In this document: piece after piece, positions 28,191 through 37,271 of the stretch
Layout: every line of letters starts with the position of its first letter
Numbering within the stretch: position 1 is the first letter of the stretch
Source: Streptomyces sp. NBC_01260
GTDB taxonomy: Bacteria > Actinomycetota > Actinomycetes > Streptomycetales > Streptomycetaceae
Assembly: GCF_036226405.1 (NCBI RefSeq)
Contig: NZ_CP108464.1
Location: 6,820,001-6,884,000, forward strand
Reading direction: 5' to 3'
Length of the DNA stretch: 64,000 nt
Translations under genes and position numbers: made by a program
Notes under the pieces: generated by a model
Seen by the model: only the letters and a program-made list of their open reading frames with translations
Database searches by the model: none
What the model was told of the DNA's origin: nothing

Positions 28191-28496
28191 GGACGCCTCC
28201 TCTCACCGCGGTTCCTTGGCGTTCCGCATCTCTTTCGTGCCCCTATGGTCGTCCATGATGCGGATCGTGCGCCAAGGGGATAGGCGGCGCGCAGGGCGTT
28301 CGTGACGGTACTGGTGCAGAAGATGTGGCGATTCGTCAAGGTTCCTCCCGCAAAAGGGCCCTGAAGAAAGAAAATATGATGCTCGGGCCGTACGGGTGAC
28401 GTGGGGGGCGTACGGGTGAACGGGGCGCTCGATACGATGCACGGCGCGCACTCGCCCGAGCGTGGCGCACGGCTGAACGGCACCCGGGGGATCGTC

Positions 28497-29759
28497 GTGT
28501 TCGGAATAGTCAGGCCCTGCACCCATCGACTGTCGGAGGGGCTCAAGGCCGAGTGGATGGCCCATCTCTGCGGGCTCTGTCTGGCACTTCGATCCGACCA
28601 TGGGCAATTCGCCCGGATCGTCACGAACTATGACGGCCTGATCGTCTCGGTCCTGACGGAGGCTCAGACCGACCGCACCCCCGCACAGCGCCGCACGGCG
28701 GGTCCCTGTCCGCTGCGCGCCATGCGGACCGCGCCGGTCGCGCGAGGTGAGGGTGCCAGGCTGGCGGCCGCCGTCTCGCTGGTGCTGGCGTCGGCGAAGG
28801 TGCGGGACCACGTCGCCGACCGGGACGGCCTGTTGAAGCGGCGCCCGGTGGCGGCGGCGGCCCGCAGGGTGGCGGCGGGCTGGGACCGCGCCGGGGCGCG
28901 TACCGGCGCACAGCTCGGTTTCGACACCGCGTTGCTCGTCGACGCCGTCGACCGGCAGACCGGCATCGAACTGCTCGCGGGTCCCGGCACCCCGCTGCTG
29001 ACGGTCACCGAACCCACCGAGACGGCCACCGCCGCGGCCTTCGCGCACACCGCCGTACTCGCGGGCAAGCCGCGGAACGCCGAGCCGCTGGCCGAGGCGG
29101 GACGCCTCTTCGGGCGTCTCGCGCATCTGCTGGATGCCGTGGAGGACCAGGAAGCTGACGCCGTGTCGGGCGCCTGGAACCCGCTCACCGCGACCGGCAC
29201 CTCGCGCACCGAGGCCCGGCGGCTGTGCGACGACGCGCTGCGCGGCGTAAGGCTGGCACTGCGCGAAGCGGAGTTCACCGACGGCAGACTGGCGCATGTG
29301 CTGCTGGCGCACGAACTGCGGCGCTCGGTGGACCGGGCCTTCGCCACGGACGTCTGTTCCCATCAGCCGGGGGGCCAGCTGACCCAGGGGCTCACGGGGC
29401 CGGGCGGAGCCGGTCATCCGTCAGGAGGGCGGCACACGGGGGCGTTCGGGCCGCCGCCGGGCAACCCGTACGCCCCCTCGGGGCCCGGCGCACCCTTCGG
29501 CCCGCCGCAGCCACCGCCGGAGCCCCCGCGCGACCGGCGCGGGCTCGTCGTGGGGTGCCTGGTGTGGGCGGGTCTCGCCTGTACCTGCCAGATGTGCTGC
29601 GGCACCTTCGACGACCCGTGGAGCCGTCAGCGCCGCGAGGGCCTGTGCAGCCGGTGCGACTGCGGTGACTGCTGCGATGGCTGCGACTGCTGCAGCAACT
29701 GCGGCGATTGCTGTGACGGGTGTGACTGCTGCGACTGTGGCTGCGACTGCGGCTGCTGA
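28497..29759 (+). CDS. DUF5685 family protein with extremely Cys-rich C-terminal tail
   Basis: 420 aa from GTG 28497, chosen because homologues begin at MFGIVRPC; an upstream extension to 28401 is possible. N-terminal domain: VFGIVRPCTHRLSE, then HLCGLCLALRSDHGQFAR and VTNYDGLIVSVLTEAQ, with Cys and His placed like a metal site. The middle is helical. After a Pro/Gly linker (about 315-365) the last ~58 residues contain 22 Cys, in blocks such as CDCGDCCDGCDCC, resembling a metallothionein. Function unknown; metal binding is inferred. Confidence 0.75.
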   Translation: MFGIVRPCTHRLSEGLKAEWMAHLCGLCLALRSDHGQFARIVTNYDGLIVSVLTEAQTDRTPAQRRTAGPCPLRAMRTAPVARGEGARLAAAVSLVLASAKVRDHVADRDGLLKRRPVAAAARRVAAGWDRAGARTGAQLGFDTALLVDAVDRQTGIELLAGPGTPLLTVTEPTETATAAAFAHTAVLAGKPRNAEPLAEAGRLFGRLAHLLDAVEDQEADAVSGAWNPLTATGTSRTEARRLCDDALRGVRLALREAEFTDGRLAHVLLAHELRRSVDRAFATDVCSHQPGGQLTQGLTGPGGAGHPSGGRHTGAFGPPPGNPYAPSGPGAPFGPPQPPPEPPRDRRGLVVGCLVWAGLACTCQMCCGTFDDPWSRQRREGLCSRCDCGDCCDGCDCCSNCGDCCDGCDCCDCGCDCGC

Positions 29760-29766
29760 GTCGGCG

Positions 29767-30708
29767 TCATCTGATCTCGGGCGGCGAGATCTGCGAGGTC
29801 CCGATCGCCGACTCGCCGATGCCCCACTTCTTCAGGATCCGGTCATAGGTGCCGTCCGCCTTGAGACTGTTGACCGCGGCCCGGAAGGCGGGGGCCAGCA
29901 CGGTGCCCTTCTTGAACGCGAAGCCGACATCGAGGCGCTTGAACTCGTTGAGGAAGCGCACACCCTCCTGCTGTTTCACGGCGTACCGCAGCCCGTTGAT
30001 GGTCGACATCACGACGTCGGTCCGCCCCTGCTGGAGCGAGCTCCAGACCGCGGCCAGGTCGGAGTACGTCTTCACGTCGTACGGCTTCTCGCCGACCTCG
30101 GAGCAGCGGTGCCTGTTCTCCTCCAGCGTCACCTCGAACGTGGTGCCCGCGGCGGTGCCCACCGTCAGCCCGCAGAGCTGGGTCAGGTCGGTGACCTTGC
30201 TCAACGTGCTGTCGTCGCGGACCGCGAAGCCCTGCCCGTCGTTGAGGTAGGTGACGAAGTCGATCGTCTTGCGGCGCTCGTCGGTGACCCCGAAGTTTCC
30301 GGTGCCCACGTCGTACTTCCCGCTCCCGAGCGCGGGCAGGATCGCCTCGAACGCGGCGACCTCCCGTTTCGGCTTCAGGCCGAGCACCCTGGCCACGGCA
30401 TCCGCGAAGTCGATGTCGGTACCGGCCAGGGTCCTGCCGTCCGCCAGATAAGTGGCACCGGGCGGGGTGCCGACGCTGGAGGCGATGTTCAGGGTTCCGG
30501 AGGAACGGACGGCGGCCGGCAGCAGGCCGGCCGCGGCCTTGTCCCGCTTCACCCCCGACACGACGTCGGTCGTGGGGATCGCGTTCTTGGCGGCGGGACC
30601 GGCCGCGCCGGCGGGGGCGGCCGCCGGATCGCCGGAACCGCACGCGGTGAGAGCCAGCGTGGCCGCGGTGATCAGCGCGAAGGCAGCGGTGTGCCGGGTA
30701 CGGGGCAT
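29767..30708 (-). CDS. ABC transporter solute-binding lipoprotein (family 3, polar amino acid type)
   Basis: 313 aa. Lipoprotein signal peptide with lipobox LTAC (Cys at about 23). SBP family 3 motifs: ATYLADGRTLAGTDIDFADAVARVLG, shown in part as GTDIDFADAVA; later FEAILPALGSGKYDVG and VGTAAGTTFE. It captures a substrate outside the cell for the divergently encoded permease and ATPase (31224 and 33969). The 220-base leader and the short Cys-ending peptide gene upstream suggest cysteine-responsive attenuation, so the ligand may be a sulfur-containing amino acid; that is inference. Confidence 0.9.
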   Translation of the reverse strand: MPRTRHTAAFALITAATLALTACGSGDPAAAPAGAAGPAAKNAIPTTDVVSGVKRDKAAAGLLPAAVRSSGTLNIASSVGTPPGATYLADGRTLAGTDIDFADAVARVLGLKPKREVAAFEAILPALGSGKYDVGTGNFGVTDERRKTIDFVTYLNDGQGFAVRDDSTLSKVTDLTQLCGLTVGTAAGTTFEVTLEENRHRCSEVGEKPYDVKTYSDLAAVWSSLQQGRTDVVMSTINGLRYAVKQQEGVRFLNEFKRLDVGFAFKKGTVLAPAFRAAVNSLKADGTYDRILKKWGIGESAIGTSQISPPEIR

Positions 30709-30732
30709 CAGGGAAGGTTCTCCAGTTTCGGC

Positions 30733-30774
30733 GGCCGTGGACGGGTGCCGGGCAGCGCGAGGCAGCCCACGGCC
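30733..30774 (-). promoter_or_regulatory. Hairpin in the 5' leader of the solute-binding-protein gene
   Basis: GGCCGTGG (30733-30740) pairs with CCACGGCC (30767-30774), ending 25 bases before the ATG. Further upstream in the same leader are GCGCCGgtcaCGGCGC (30873-30888) and the palindrome TCGCGTACGCGA (30837-30848). Together they give this ~220-base leader enough structure for attenuation. No U-rich terminator tail is present. Confidence 0.4.
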
Positions 30775-30928
30775 GGGGCGGAGGAAGACGTGCTGCGACG
30801 TCGGAGGGCTCAGTGCGAGGGGAGGGTGATGCGCTGTCGCGTACGCGAGGGCACGCAGGGAGAAACGCTCAGGCGCCGGTCACGGCGCGGGAAGAAGCGG
30901 GAGAAAAGCGGAAACGCAGGGGGTCAGC

Positions 30929-31000
30929 TCAACAGGAACAGGACCACACGCGACCGAAGTCGATGTGGGAGCGCTTGACCAGCCACTTCTGCGAATGCAT
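30929..31000 (-). CDS. Cysteine-ending leader peptide (putative attenuator uORF)
   Basis: 23-codon ORF on the minus strand: starts MHSQKW, contains RSHIDFGRV and ends SCSC before TGA. The R-x-HID-x-x-RV core followed by terminal Cys codons matches the 'putative leader peptide' class found upstream of sulfur-metabolism transporters in actinobacteria. There, ribosome stalling at Cys codons controls downstream expression. No SD precedes the ATG; a promoter-like TTGACG with a poor -10 is placed so that transcription could start at the ATG itself (leaderless). It lies 220 bases before the solute-binding protein on the same strand. Confidence 0.8.
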   Translation of the reverse strand: MHSQKWLVKRSHIDFGRVWSCSC

Positions 31001-31006
31001 GGCCCA

Positions 31007-31035
31007 AGTGGAACAGGCATCCGGTGGTCCGTCAA
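31007..31035 (-). promoter_or_regulatory. Possible promoter for the leader peptide and solute-binding gene
   Basis: On the minus strand TTGACG (31035-31030), a 17-base spacer, then TCCACT (31012-31007). The -35 is good, the -10 weak. The predicted start is at or near 31000, the leader-peptide ATG. Confidence 0.35.
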
Positions 31036-31071
31036 CTGGCCCCATGGGTACGGCTCACAGTGTGGACAGGC

Positions 31072-31101
31072 TTGACATCCCGTTGTGAACAGCGCTTACC
31101 T
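31072..31101 (+). promoter_or_regulatory. Possible promoter for the permease operon
   Basis: Perfect -35 TTGACA at 31072-31077, an 18-base spacer and a weak -10 TTACCT at 31096-31101, about 120 bases before the permease ATG. Confidence 0.35.
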
Positions 31102-31223
31102 CGGAGGCGGATCGCGCTGAGGGGCCCGGTCCGCCTCGTTCTCCGAGCTGTCGCGTTCCAAGCTGTCGTGTTCGTGCCGAGGGCACGCCCCGTGTCCGAT
31201 CGCCGCATCCACGGAGCCCTCGT

Positions 31224-32090
31224 ATGTCCGCCCAGACAGACACCCTCCCGCCGGCATTCCCGGCCCCGCCCCTCAAGGACGACGACGCCGGCCGGCTGCG
31301 CATCGTCCCGGTACGCCGGACCGGCCAGTGGACCGCGGCCGTCGCCGTACTGGCCCTGCTGGCCCTCGCGCTGAACTCCGTCATCCGCAACGACGCCTTC
31401 CAGTGGGACGTCGTCGGCGACTACTTCCTGACCACCGCGGTGCTGCGCGGCCTCTGGCTCACCCTCTGGCTCACCGCGCTCGTCATGGTGCTCGGCTTCG
31501 CGCTCGGCACGCTGCTCGCCGTCCTCAGACTCTCCGCCAACCGCGTTCTCCAGGCCGTCGGCTGGGGGTACGTCTGGCTCTTCAGATCCACCCCGATCCT
31601 GGTCCAGCTGCTGTTCTGGTTCAACATCGGCGCCCTCTACCCGGAGATACTCGGTGTCCGCACGGTGAACCTCCTCGGCCCCGTCACGGTCGCCGTCATC
31701 GGACTGACGCTCCACGAGGCCGCGTACGCGGCGGAGGTCGTGCGCGGCGGCATCCTCTCGGTGGAACGCGGACAGCTGGAGGCCGCCCAGTCCCTGGGCC
31801 TCGGCCCGTGGCGGCGGCTGCACCGGATCGTGCTGCCCCAGGCGATGCGCTCCATCGTGCCGCCCGCCGGGAACATGCTGATCGGCACCCTCAAGGGCAC
31901 CTCGATCGTCAGCATCATCGCCGTGCAGGACCTGCTGTACTCGGTCCAGCTCGTGTACCACCGCACCTACCAGGTCATCCCGCTGCTGCTGGTCGCCACC
32001 CTCTGGTACGTCGTGGTGACCTCACTGCTCGGCATCGGCCAGCACTACGTCGAACGGCACTACGCCCGCGGCACCGCGGACGCCCGGTGA
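31224..32090 (+). CDS. Amino-acid-type ABC transporter permease (HisM/GlnP family)
   Basis: 288 aa. Inner-membrane channel subunit, probably a homodimer since there is only one permease gene. About five to six helices. The family signature is VWLFRSTPILVQLLFWFNIG, and the cytoplasmic EAA loop is EAAQSLGLGPWRRLHRIVLPQ. The N-terminal 35 residues are soluble. Overlaps the next gene by four bases (GTGA). Functions with the divergent lipoprotein and the ATPase at 33969. Confidence 0.92.
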   Translation: MSAQTDTLPPAFPAPPLKDDDAGRLRIVPVRRTGQWTAAVAVLALLALALNSVIRNDAFQWDVVGDYFLTTAVLRGLWLTLWLTALVMVLGFALGTLLAVLRLSANRVLQAVGWGYVWLFRSTPILVQLLFWFNIGALYPEILGVRTVNLLGPVTVAVIGLTLHEAAYAAEVVRGGILSVERGQLEAAQSLGLGPWRRLHRIVLPQAMRSIVPPAGNMLIGTLKGTSIVSIIAVQDLLYSVQLVYHRTYQVIPLLLVATLWYVVVTSLLGIGQHYVERHYARGTADAR

Positions 32091-33928
32091 GCGGCCGGCC
32101 GTCGCTGGTCGTCATCGGCGCGGGCCCGCGCGGCACCGGCCTGGTCGAGCGCATCGCCGCCAACGCCCCCGGCCTGTACGGCCACCGGCCGCTGGACCTG
32201 CACCTCGTCGACCCGTACCCGCCCGGCGCCGGACGGATCTGGCGCCACGACCAGTCGCCGCTGCTGTGGATGAACTCCATGGCCGAGGACGTCACCATGT
32301 TCACCGACGACACCGTCCCCCAGGAGGGGCCCGTACGGCCGGGGCCCGCGCTCGACGCCTGGGCGGCGGACGTGCGCGAGGGGCGGACCGAGCCGTCCGG
32401 TGACGCGGCCGAGCCCGGACTCCGCGCCGAGATCGAGACGTTGAGGGGGCAGGACTTCCCGAGCCGGCGGCTGCAGGGCGCCTATCTGCGCTGGGTGTAC
32501 GAGCAGTCCGTGGCCGCCCTCCCGCCCTCGGTCACCGTCCACGAACACCGCGGCCGGGCCCTGCGCGTCACCGGTCCGCCCGACGGCCGTCAGCGTGTCC
32601 GGCTGGAGGGCCGCGCCGAACCGCTCGTCGCCGACCTCGTGGTCCTCACCATCGGCCACCTGGACGCCGAACCGGACACCGAGCAGCAGAGGCTGTCCGC
32701 CTTCGCGGACCGGCACGGTCTCGTCCATCTGCCGCCCGACTTCACCGCCGACAGTGATCTGACCGCCCTGCGCGCGGGCGAACCCGTCATAGTCCGTGGC
32801 TTCGGACTCGCCTTCATCGATCTGATGGTGCTGCTCACCGAGGGCCGCGGCGGACGGTACGAGAACGGTGTCTACGTGCCCTCCGGCCAGGAGCCCGTCC
32901 TGCATGTCGGATCACGGCGCGGTGTCCCGTACCACTCCAAGATCGGATACGGCTGGCAGGGCGAGCGGCCGCCGCTGCCGCGGTTCCTCGGCCCCGACCG
33001 TACCGAGGAGCTGCTCAGCCGGGCGGGACCGCTCGACTTCCGCCGCGACATCTGGCCACATGTCGACAAAGAGCTCGGGTACGCCCACTACCACCGGCTC
33101 TTCACGGCCCACCCCGAGCGCACCTCCGCCGACCGGGCCGCCTTCGAGGAGAAGTACGCGGCCGCCGAGCCCGGAAGTGACGATCTGCGGGCCCTGATCG
33201 CCGCGGCCGTCCCCGACCCCGCCGACCGGCTCGACACCGAGGCGCTCGACCACCCGCTGGACGGGGTGCGCCACTCCTCGTACGACGCCCTCCAGGAGGC
33301 GACGCGCCACTACATCGCCGCCGACCTCGACCGACGGCACGATCCCGGGCACAGCGAGGACCTCGCCGTCTTCCTCGGACTGCTCAGCGCCTACGGCCAG
33401 TTGATCCGGTTCGGCGACATCGGGAGCTGGTGGCACGGCTTCTTCAGCTACCTCGCCTCCGGTCCGCCGGGCCCCCGGCTGCGGCAGTTGCTCGCGCTCT
33501 CCCGGGCCGGAGTCGTCCGCTTCCTCGGCGCCGGGACGACGGTCGAGGCCGATGAGCGCCACGGCGTCTTCCGGGCCGCCAGCGCCACCGTGCCCGGGGA
33601 ACGGATCGAGGCCCGCGCCCTCGTCGAGGCCCGGCTGCCGGACCCCTCGCCGGAACGCACCCGCAGCACCCTGCTCCGGGCGCTGCACGCGGACGGCGCC
33701 GCCGCCACCGCCACCGGACTGCTCGCGGTCGACCCCGGCGACGGCCGGATCCTGGACCAGGAAGGACGCCCGCACCCGCGCCGCTTCGCGCTCGGCCCGA
33801 ACACCGCGGCCCGCACGAGCGGCGCTTTCACCCGGCCGCGCACCGGCGGCCCGGCCTTCCGGCAGAACGACGCCACCGCGCGCGCCGCCCTCACCTTCCT
33901 GCGCGGCCTCACCGGCACCGATGGCTGA
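32087..33928 (+). CDS. FAD/NAD(P)-binding protein (putative flavin monooxygenase-like)
   Basis: 613 aa from GTG 32087 (GTGA overlap with the permease). N-terminal dinucleotide motif [16 protein letters not shown] at about 7-22. Then [20 protein letters not shown], seen in the FAD-NAD(P)-binding family that includes N-hydroxylating and related oxygenases. A second pyridine-nucleotide segment is near [17 protein letters not shown]. It ends with an active-site-like [14 protein letters not shown]. Its place inside an uptake-plus-monooxygenase operon suggests oxidation or reduction of the imported compound. The reaction is unknown. Confidence 0.8.
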   Translation: MSGRPSLVVIGAGPRGTGLVERIAANAPGLYGHRPLDLHLVDPYPPGAGRIWRHDQSPLLWMNSMAEDVTMFTDDTVPQEGPVRPGPALDAWAADVREGRTEPSGDAAEPGLRAEIETLRGQDFPSRRLQGAYLRWVYEQSVAALPPSVTVHEHRGRALRVTGPPDGRQRVRLEGRAEPLVADLVVLTIGHLDAEPDTEQQRLSAFADRHGLVHLPPDFTADSDLTALRAGEPVIVRGFGLAFIDLMVLLTEGRGGRYENGVYVPSGQEPVLHVGSRRGVPYHSKIGYGWQGERPPLPRFLGPDRTEELLSRAGPLDFRRDIWPHVDKELGYAHYHRLFTAHPERTSADRAAFEEKYAAAEPGSDDLRALIAAAVPDPADRLDTEALDHPLDGVRHSSYDALQEATRHYIAADLDRRHDPGHSEDLAVFLGLLSAYGQLIRFGDIGSWWHGFFSYLASGPPGPRLRQLLALSRAGVVRFLGAGTTVEADERHGVFRAASATVPGERIEARALVEARLPDPSPERTRSTLLRALHADGAAATATGLLAVDPGDGRILDQEGRPHPRRFALGPNTAARTSGAFTRPRTGGPAFRQNDATARAALTFLRGLTGTDG

Positions 33929-33968
33929 CCGGTCCGCGCACCCCGATCCGAACCGCCCGAGGAACCCC

Positions 33969-34790
33969 ATGACAACGACCAGCCGTCCACCGAAGAGCGC
34001 CCCGGCCGCCGACCCCGCCCCGGGTCCCGCCGACACCATGGTGGAGATCCGCGGCGTCCACAAGAGCTTCGGCTCCCTCCACGTGCTGCGGGGTATCGAC
34101 CTGTCCGTGCGCCCCGGCGAAGTGACCGTGATCCTCGGCCCCTCCGGCTCCGGGAAGTCCACCCTGCTGCGCACCGTCAACCACCTGGAGAAGGCGGACC
34201 GCGGCTCGATCACCGTCGGCGGTGACTTCGTCGGCTACCGCAGGAAGGGCGACAAGCTCTACGAACTCCCCGAACGCGAGGTCCTGCGCCGCCGCACCCG
34301 GATCGGCTTCGTCTTCCAGAACTTCCACCTCTTCCCGCATCTCACCGTCCTGGAGAACATCACCGAGGCCCCGGTCGCCGCGCTCGGCCGCCCCAGGGCG
34401 CGGGCCGCCGCCACCGCGCACGAACTCCTCGACCGGGTCGGCCTCGCCGACAAGGCGCGGGCCTACCCCCGGCAGCTCTCCGGCGGCCAGCAGCAGCGCG
34501 TCGCCATCGCCCGGGCACTCGCCCTCGAACCGAAGCTGCTGCTCTTCGACGAACCCACCTCCGCGCTCGACCCCGAACTGGTCGGTGAGGTCCTCGACGT
34601 CATCAAGGACCTGGCGGACCGCGGCACCACGATGATCGTCGTCACCCACGAGATCGGGTTCGCCCGCGAGGCCGCCGACACCGTCGTCTTCATGGACGAG
34701 GGACGGATCGTCGAACAGGGCCCGCCCGCCGACGTGCTCGACCACCCCCGGCACGAGCGCACCCGCGCCTTCCTCTCCAAGGTCCTGTGA
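33969..34790 (+). CDS. Amino-acid-type ABC transporter ATP-binding protein
   Basis: 273 aa from ATG 33969 with GAGGA upstream; an ATG at 33921 is in frame but lacks an SD. Walker [14 protein letters not shown]-loop [13 protein letters not shown], signature [15 protein letters not shown], Walker [15 protein letters not shown] and the H-loop His in VVTHEIGFA are all intact. A 20-residue insertion before the Q-loop ([18 protein letters not shown]) is seen in some sulfur/amino-acid importers. Energises the permease at 31224. Confidence 0.94.
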   Translation: MTTTSRPPKSAPAADPAPGPADTMVEIRGVHKSFGSLHVLRGIDLSVRPGEVTVILGPSGSGKSTLLRTVNHLEKADRGSITVGGDFVGYRRKGDKLYELPEREVLRRRTRIGFVFQNFHLFPHLTVLENITEAPVAALGRPRARAAATAHELLDRVGLADKARAYPRQLSGGQQQRVAIARALALEPKLLLFDEPTSALDPELVGEVLDVIKDLADRGTTMIVVTHEIGFAREAADTVVFMDEGRIVEQGPPADVLDHPRHERTRAFLSKVL

Positions 34791-34815
34791 CCCGGAATGC
34801 CAAGGTCCTGTGACC
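34777..34815 (+). repeat. Short tandem duplication across the ABC ATPase stop codon
   Basis: CCAAGGTCCTGTGACC occurs at 34777-34792 and again at 34800-34815 (offset 23). The first copy holds the last codons and stop of the ATPase gene; the second is in the intergenic gap. Confidence 0.85.
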
Positions 34816-34850
34816 GGGACCGCCTTCGAACCGTGCCGAAAGGGCCCGCC

Positions 34851-35930
34851 ATGCCTCCGATCCGCCCCCTCCACCTGGCCGCCGAGATCGGCGGCCCGCC
34901 CCGCTACGACCCCGGGCACTACACCGCCCTGGCCCGGCTCGCCGAGCGCGGCGCCCTCGACTTCGTCACCCTCGGCGACTCGTTCGCCCGGCCGGGACCC
35001 GACGCGCTCGCCGTGCTGTCCCGGGTGGCACCGGCCACCCGCCGGGTCGGGCTCGTTCCGACGGTCACCACCACGCACACCGAGCCGTTCCATGTGTCGT
35101 CCGCCGTGGCCACCCTGGACTGGGTGAGCCGGGGCCGCGCGGGCTGGCAGGTGGACGTGTCGACGACCGGGGCCGAGGCCCGGCTGTTCGGCCGCCGCCC
35201 GGCCGCACCCGCCGCCGAGCTGTGGCGCGAGGCCGGCGAGGTGGCGGACGCCGGTGCGCGGCTCTGGGACAGCTGGGAGGACGACGCCGAGATCCGGGAC
35301 ACAGCATCCGGTCGCTTCATCGACCGCGACAAGCTGCACCATGTCGACTTCGAGGGGGCCACGTTCAGCGTCCGCGGACCGGCCATCGTGCCCCGGCCCC
35401 CGCAGGGCCGCCCGGTCACCGTCGTCGACGGCACCGCGGACCCGGCCCGGGAGACCGCCGCCCGCCACGCCGACGTCGTACTCGTACGGGCCACCACACC
35501 CGAGCGGACCGCCGGTATCCGGGCCGATGTGCGCCGCCGCGCCGCCGCCCACGGGCGCGACCCCGACACCCTCCGGGTGCTCGCCGCGCTCACCGTCGAC
35601 CTCGGCGACGCCGAATCCGCCCCGGAACCAGGACTGGAGAGCGGGCCACCGCTCGCCGCGCACGGCACGTACTACCGGGGCGGCCCGGTCGACCTCGCCG
35701 ATCTGATCACCCAGTGGCACCGCGCCGGGGCCGTGGACGGCTTCCACCTCACACCGATCACCCCCGAACGCGATCTCGAACGGATCGTCAACGGCACGGT
35801 GGCCCTGCTCCAGCACCGCAGCCTCTTCCGCACCTTCCACCCCGGCGGAACCCTCCGTGAGCACCTGGGCCTGGCCCGCCCGGCCAGCCGGTACGCCCCG
35901 GGCCGTGTCCTCCAAGGAGAACGGACATGA
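34851..35930 (+). CDS. Luciferase-like (LLM class) flavin-dependent monooxygenase
   Basis: 359 aa from ATG 34851. TIM-barrel flavin enzyme using FMNH2 and O2. Signature stretches: PLHLAAEIGG at the N-terminus, LARLAERGALDFVTLGDS, LVPTVTTTHTEPFHVSSAVATLD, and GRAGWQVDVSTTGAEARLFG. The C-terminal end (FRTFHPGGTLREHLGLARP) is shared with the next gene product. Its stop overlaps the next start by four bases (ATGA). The pair probably oxidises an imported organosulfur or amine compound; substrate unknown. Confidence 0.88.
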   Translation: MPPIRPLHLAAEIGGPPRYDPGHYTALARLAERGALDFVTLGDSFARPGPDALAVLSRVAPATRRVGLVPTVTTTHTEPFHVSSAVATLDWVSRGRAGWQVDVSTTGAEARLFGRRPAAPAAELWREAGEVADAGARLWDSWEDDAEIRDTASGRFIDRDKLHHVDFEGATFSVRGPAIVPRPPQGRPVTVVDGTADPARETAARHADVVLVRATTPERTAGIRADVRRRAAAHGRDPDTLRVLAALTVDLGDAESAPEPGLESGPPLAAHGTYYRGGPVDLADLITQWHRAGAVDGFHLTPITPERDLERIVNGTVALLQHRSLFRTFHPGGTLREHLGLARPASRYAPGRVLQGERT

Positions 35931-37267
35931 CGACCGCCCCGAAACAGCTGCATCTCGCCGCCCACTTCCCGGGTGTGGACAACACCACCGTCTGGGCGGA
36001 CCCCCGGTCCCGCAGCCAGATCGACTTCTCCTCCTTCGAACATCTCGCGCGTACGGCCGAACGCGGCCTGTTCGACTTCTTCTTCCTCGCCGAGGGGCTG
36101 CGCCTGCGTGAGCACAACGGGCTGATCCACGACCTGGACGTGGCCGGCTGCCCCGAGCCCCTCACCGTGCTGGCCGCGCTGGCCGCCGTCACCGACCGGC
36201 TCGGCCTCGCCGCGACCGTCAACGCCACCTTCAACGAGCCCTACGAACTGGCCCGCAGGCTCGCCACCCTCGACCACCTCAGCGCCGGCCGGGCCGGGTG
36301 GAACGTCGTCACCTCGTCCGACGCCTTCACCGGTGAGAACTTCCGCCGCGGCGGCTGTCTGAACCGGGCCGGCCTCCCCCAAGCCCTCGGCTCCGCTCGA
36401 ACAGAGGGGAACCCCCTCACCCGCGCCGCCGAACTCGTCGCCACCGCCCGCGGGCTGTGGGACTCCTGGACCCCCGACGGCACCCCGCGCCGCTTCGCCC
36501 ACCGCGGCGAGCACTTCCGCGTCGAGGGAGAGTTCACCGTCCCGCGCCCCCCGCAGGGCCACCCCGTCGTCATCCAGGCCGGGGACTCCCCGGAGGGCCG
36601 GGAGTTCGCCGCGTCCGCCGCCGACATCATCTTCACCCGGCACGGCACCCTGGAAGCGGGCCGCACCTTCTACGCGGACGTCAAGGCACGACTGGCGAAG
36701 TACGGCCGGGAGCCCGACGAGCTGAAGATCATGCCCGGCGTCGGCTTCGTGCTCGGCGACAGCGACGCCGAGGCGCAGGAGAAGGCGTCCGAGATCCGCC
36801 GTCAGCAGATCTCGCCGCAGCACGCGATGCTGGCCCTGGAGCAGGTCTGGGGCCAGGACCTCTCCTCGTACGATCCGGACGGGCCGCTCCCCGAGAGCGA
36901 CCCTGTTCCCGATGCGGCGCTGGTCCAGGGCCGGGTCAGGACCGGCGACGCCCTCGCGGTCGCGGCCCGCTGGCGCGCGCTGTCCCGGGAGAAGGGGCTC
37001 TCCATCCGGCAGACGGTCATCGAGGCGACGGGCCGGCGGTCGTTCATCGGCAGCCCGCGGACCGTCGCGGCGGAGCTGGCCGAATACGTCGCCGCCGAAG
37101 CCGCCGACGGCTTCGTCCTCGTACCGCACCTCACCCCGGGCGGGCTCGACGACTTCGTCGACGAGGTCGTCCCGCTCCTCCAGGAGCGCGGGGTCTTCCG
37201 CACCGCGTACACCGGTTCCACACTCCGGTCGCACCTCGGGCTCGCGGAGCCCGTATGGAAAGGTTGA
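35927..37267 (+). CDS. NtaA/SnaA/DszA-family flavin monooxygenase carrying an in-frame repeat insertion
   Basis: 446 aa. Family of FMNH2-dependent monooxygenases acting on nitrilotriacetate, pristinamycin precursors and dibenzothiophene sulfones. Motifs: LHLAAHFPGVDNTTVW, LDHLSAGRAGWNVVTSSDAFTGENFRRGG and VPRPPQGHPVVIQAGDSPEG (each given in part as LSAGRAGWNVVTSSD and PQGHPVVIQAGDS). After FRRGG, homologues normally run into a short link before TRAAE. Here about 15 extra residues (LPQALGSARTEGNPL) are encoded by a Streptomyces-type repeat. The insertion keeps the frame but sits close to the flavin site. Confidence 0.88.
   Translation: MTTAPKQLHLAAHFPGVDNTTVWADPRSRSQIDFSSFEHLARTAERGLFDFFFLAEGLRLREHNGLIHDLDVAGCPEPLTVLAALAAVTDRLGLAATVNATFNEPYELARRLATLDHLSAGRAGWNVVTSSDAFTGENFRRGGCLNRAGLPQALGSARTEGNPLTRAAELVATARGLWDSWTPDGTPRRFAHRGEHFRVEGEFTVPRPPQGHPVVIQAGDSPEGREFAASAADIIFTRHGTLEAGRTFYADVKARLAKYGREPDELKIMPGVGFVLGDSDAEAQEKASEIRRQQISPQHAMLALEQVWGQDLSSYDPDGPLPESDPVPDAALVQGRVRTGDALAVAARWRALSREKGLSIRQTVIEATGRRSFIGSPRTVAAELAEYVAAEAADGFVLVPHLTPGGLDDFVDEVVPLLQERGVFRTAYTGSTLRSHLGLAEPVWKG
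36373..36418 (+). repeat. Streptomyces-type intergenic repeat embedded in a coding frame
   Basis: 46 bases beginning CCTCCCCCAAGCCCTCGG and ending GGGGAACCCCCTC. From memory, near-identical units (CCCCCAAGCTCTCGGCTTCG type) are abundant between genes in Streptomyces. Here the unit is translated inside a monooxygenase gene. Identity to other copies was not searched. Confidence 0.65.
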
Positions 37268-37271
37268 GCCC

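Noticed and set aside
31044..31088. 14-codon plus-strand ORF (MGTAHSVDRLDIPL) before the permease as a second leader peptide
   Set aside because: It lacks the HIDxxRV core and any Cys codon, and precedes the predicted -10 of the permease promoter.
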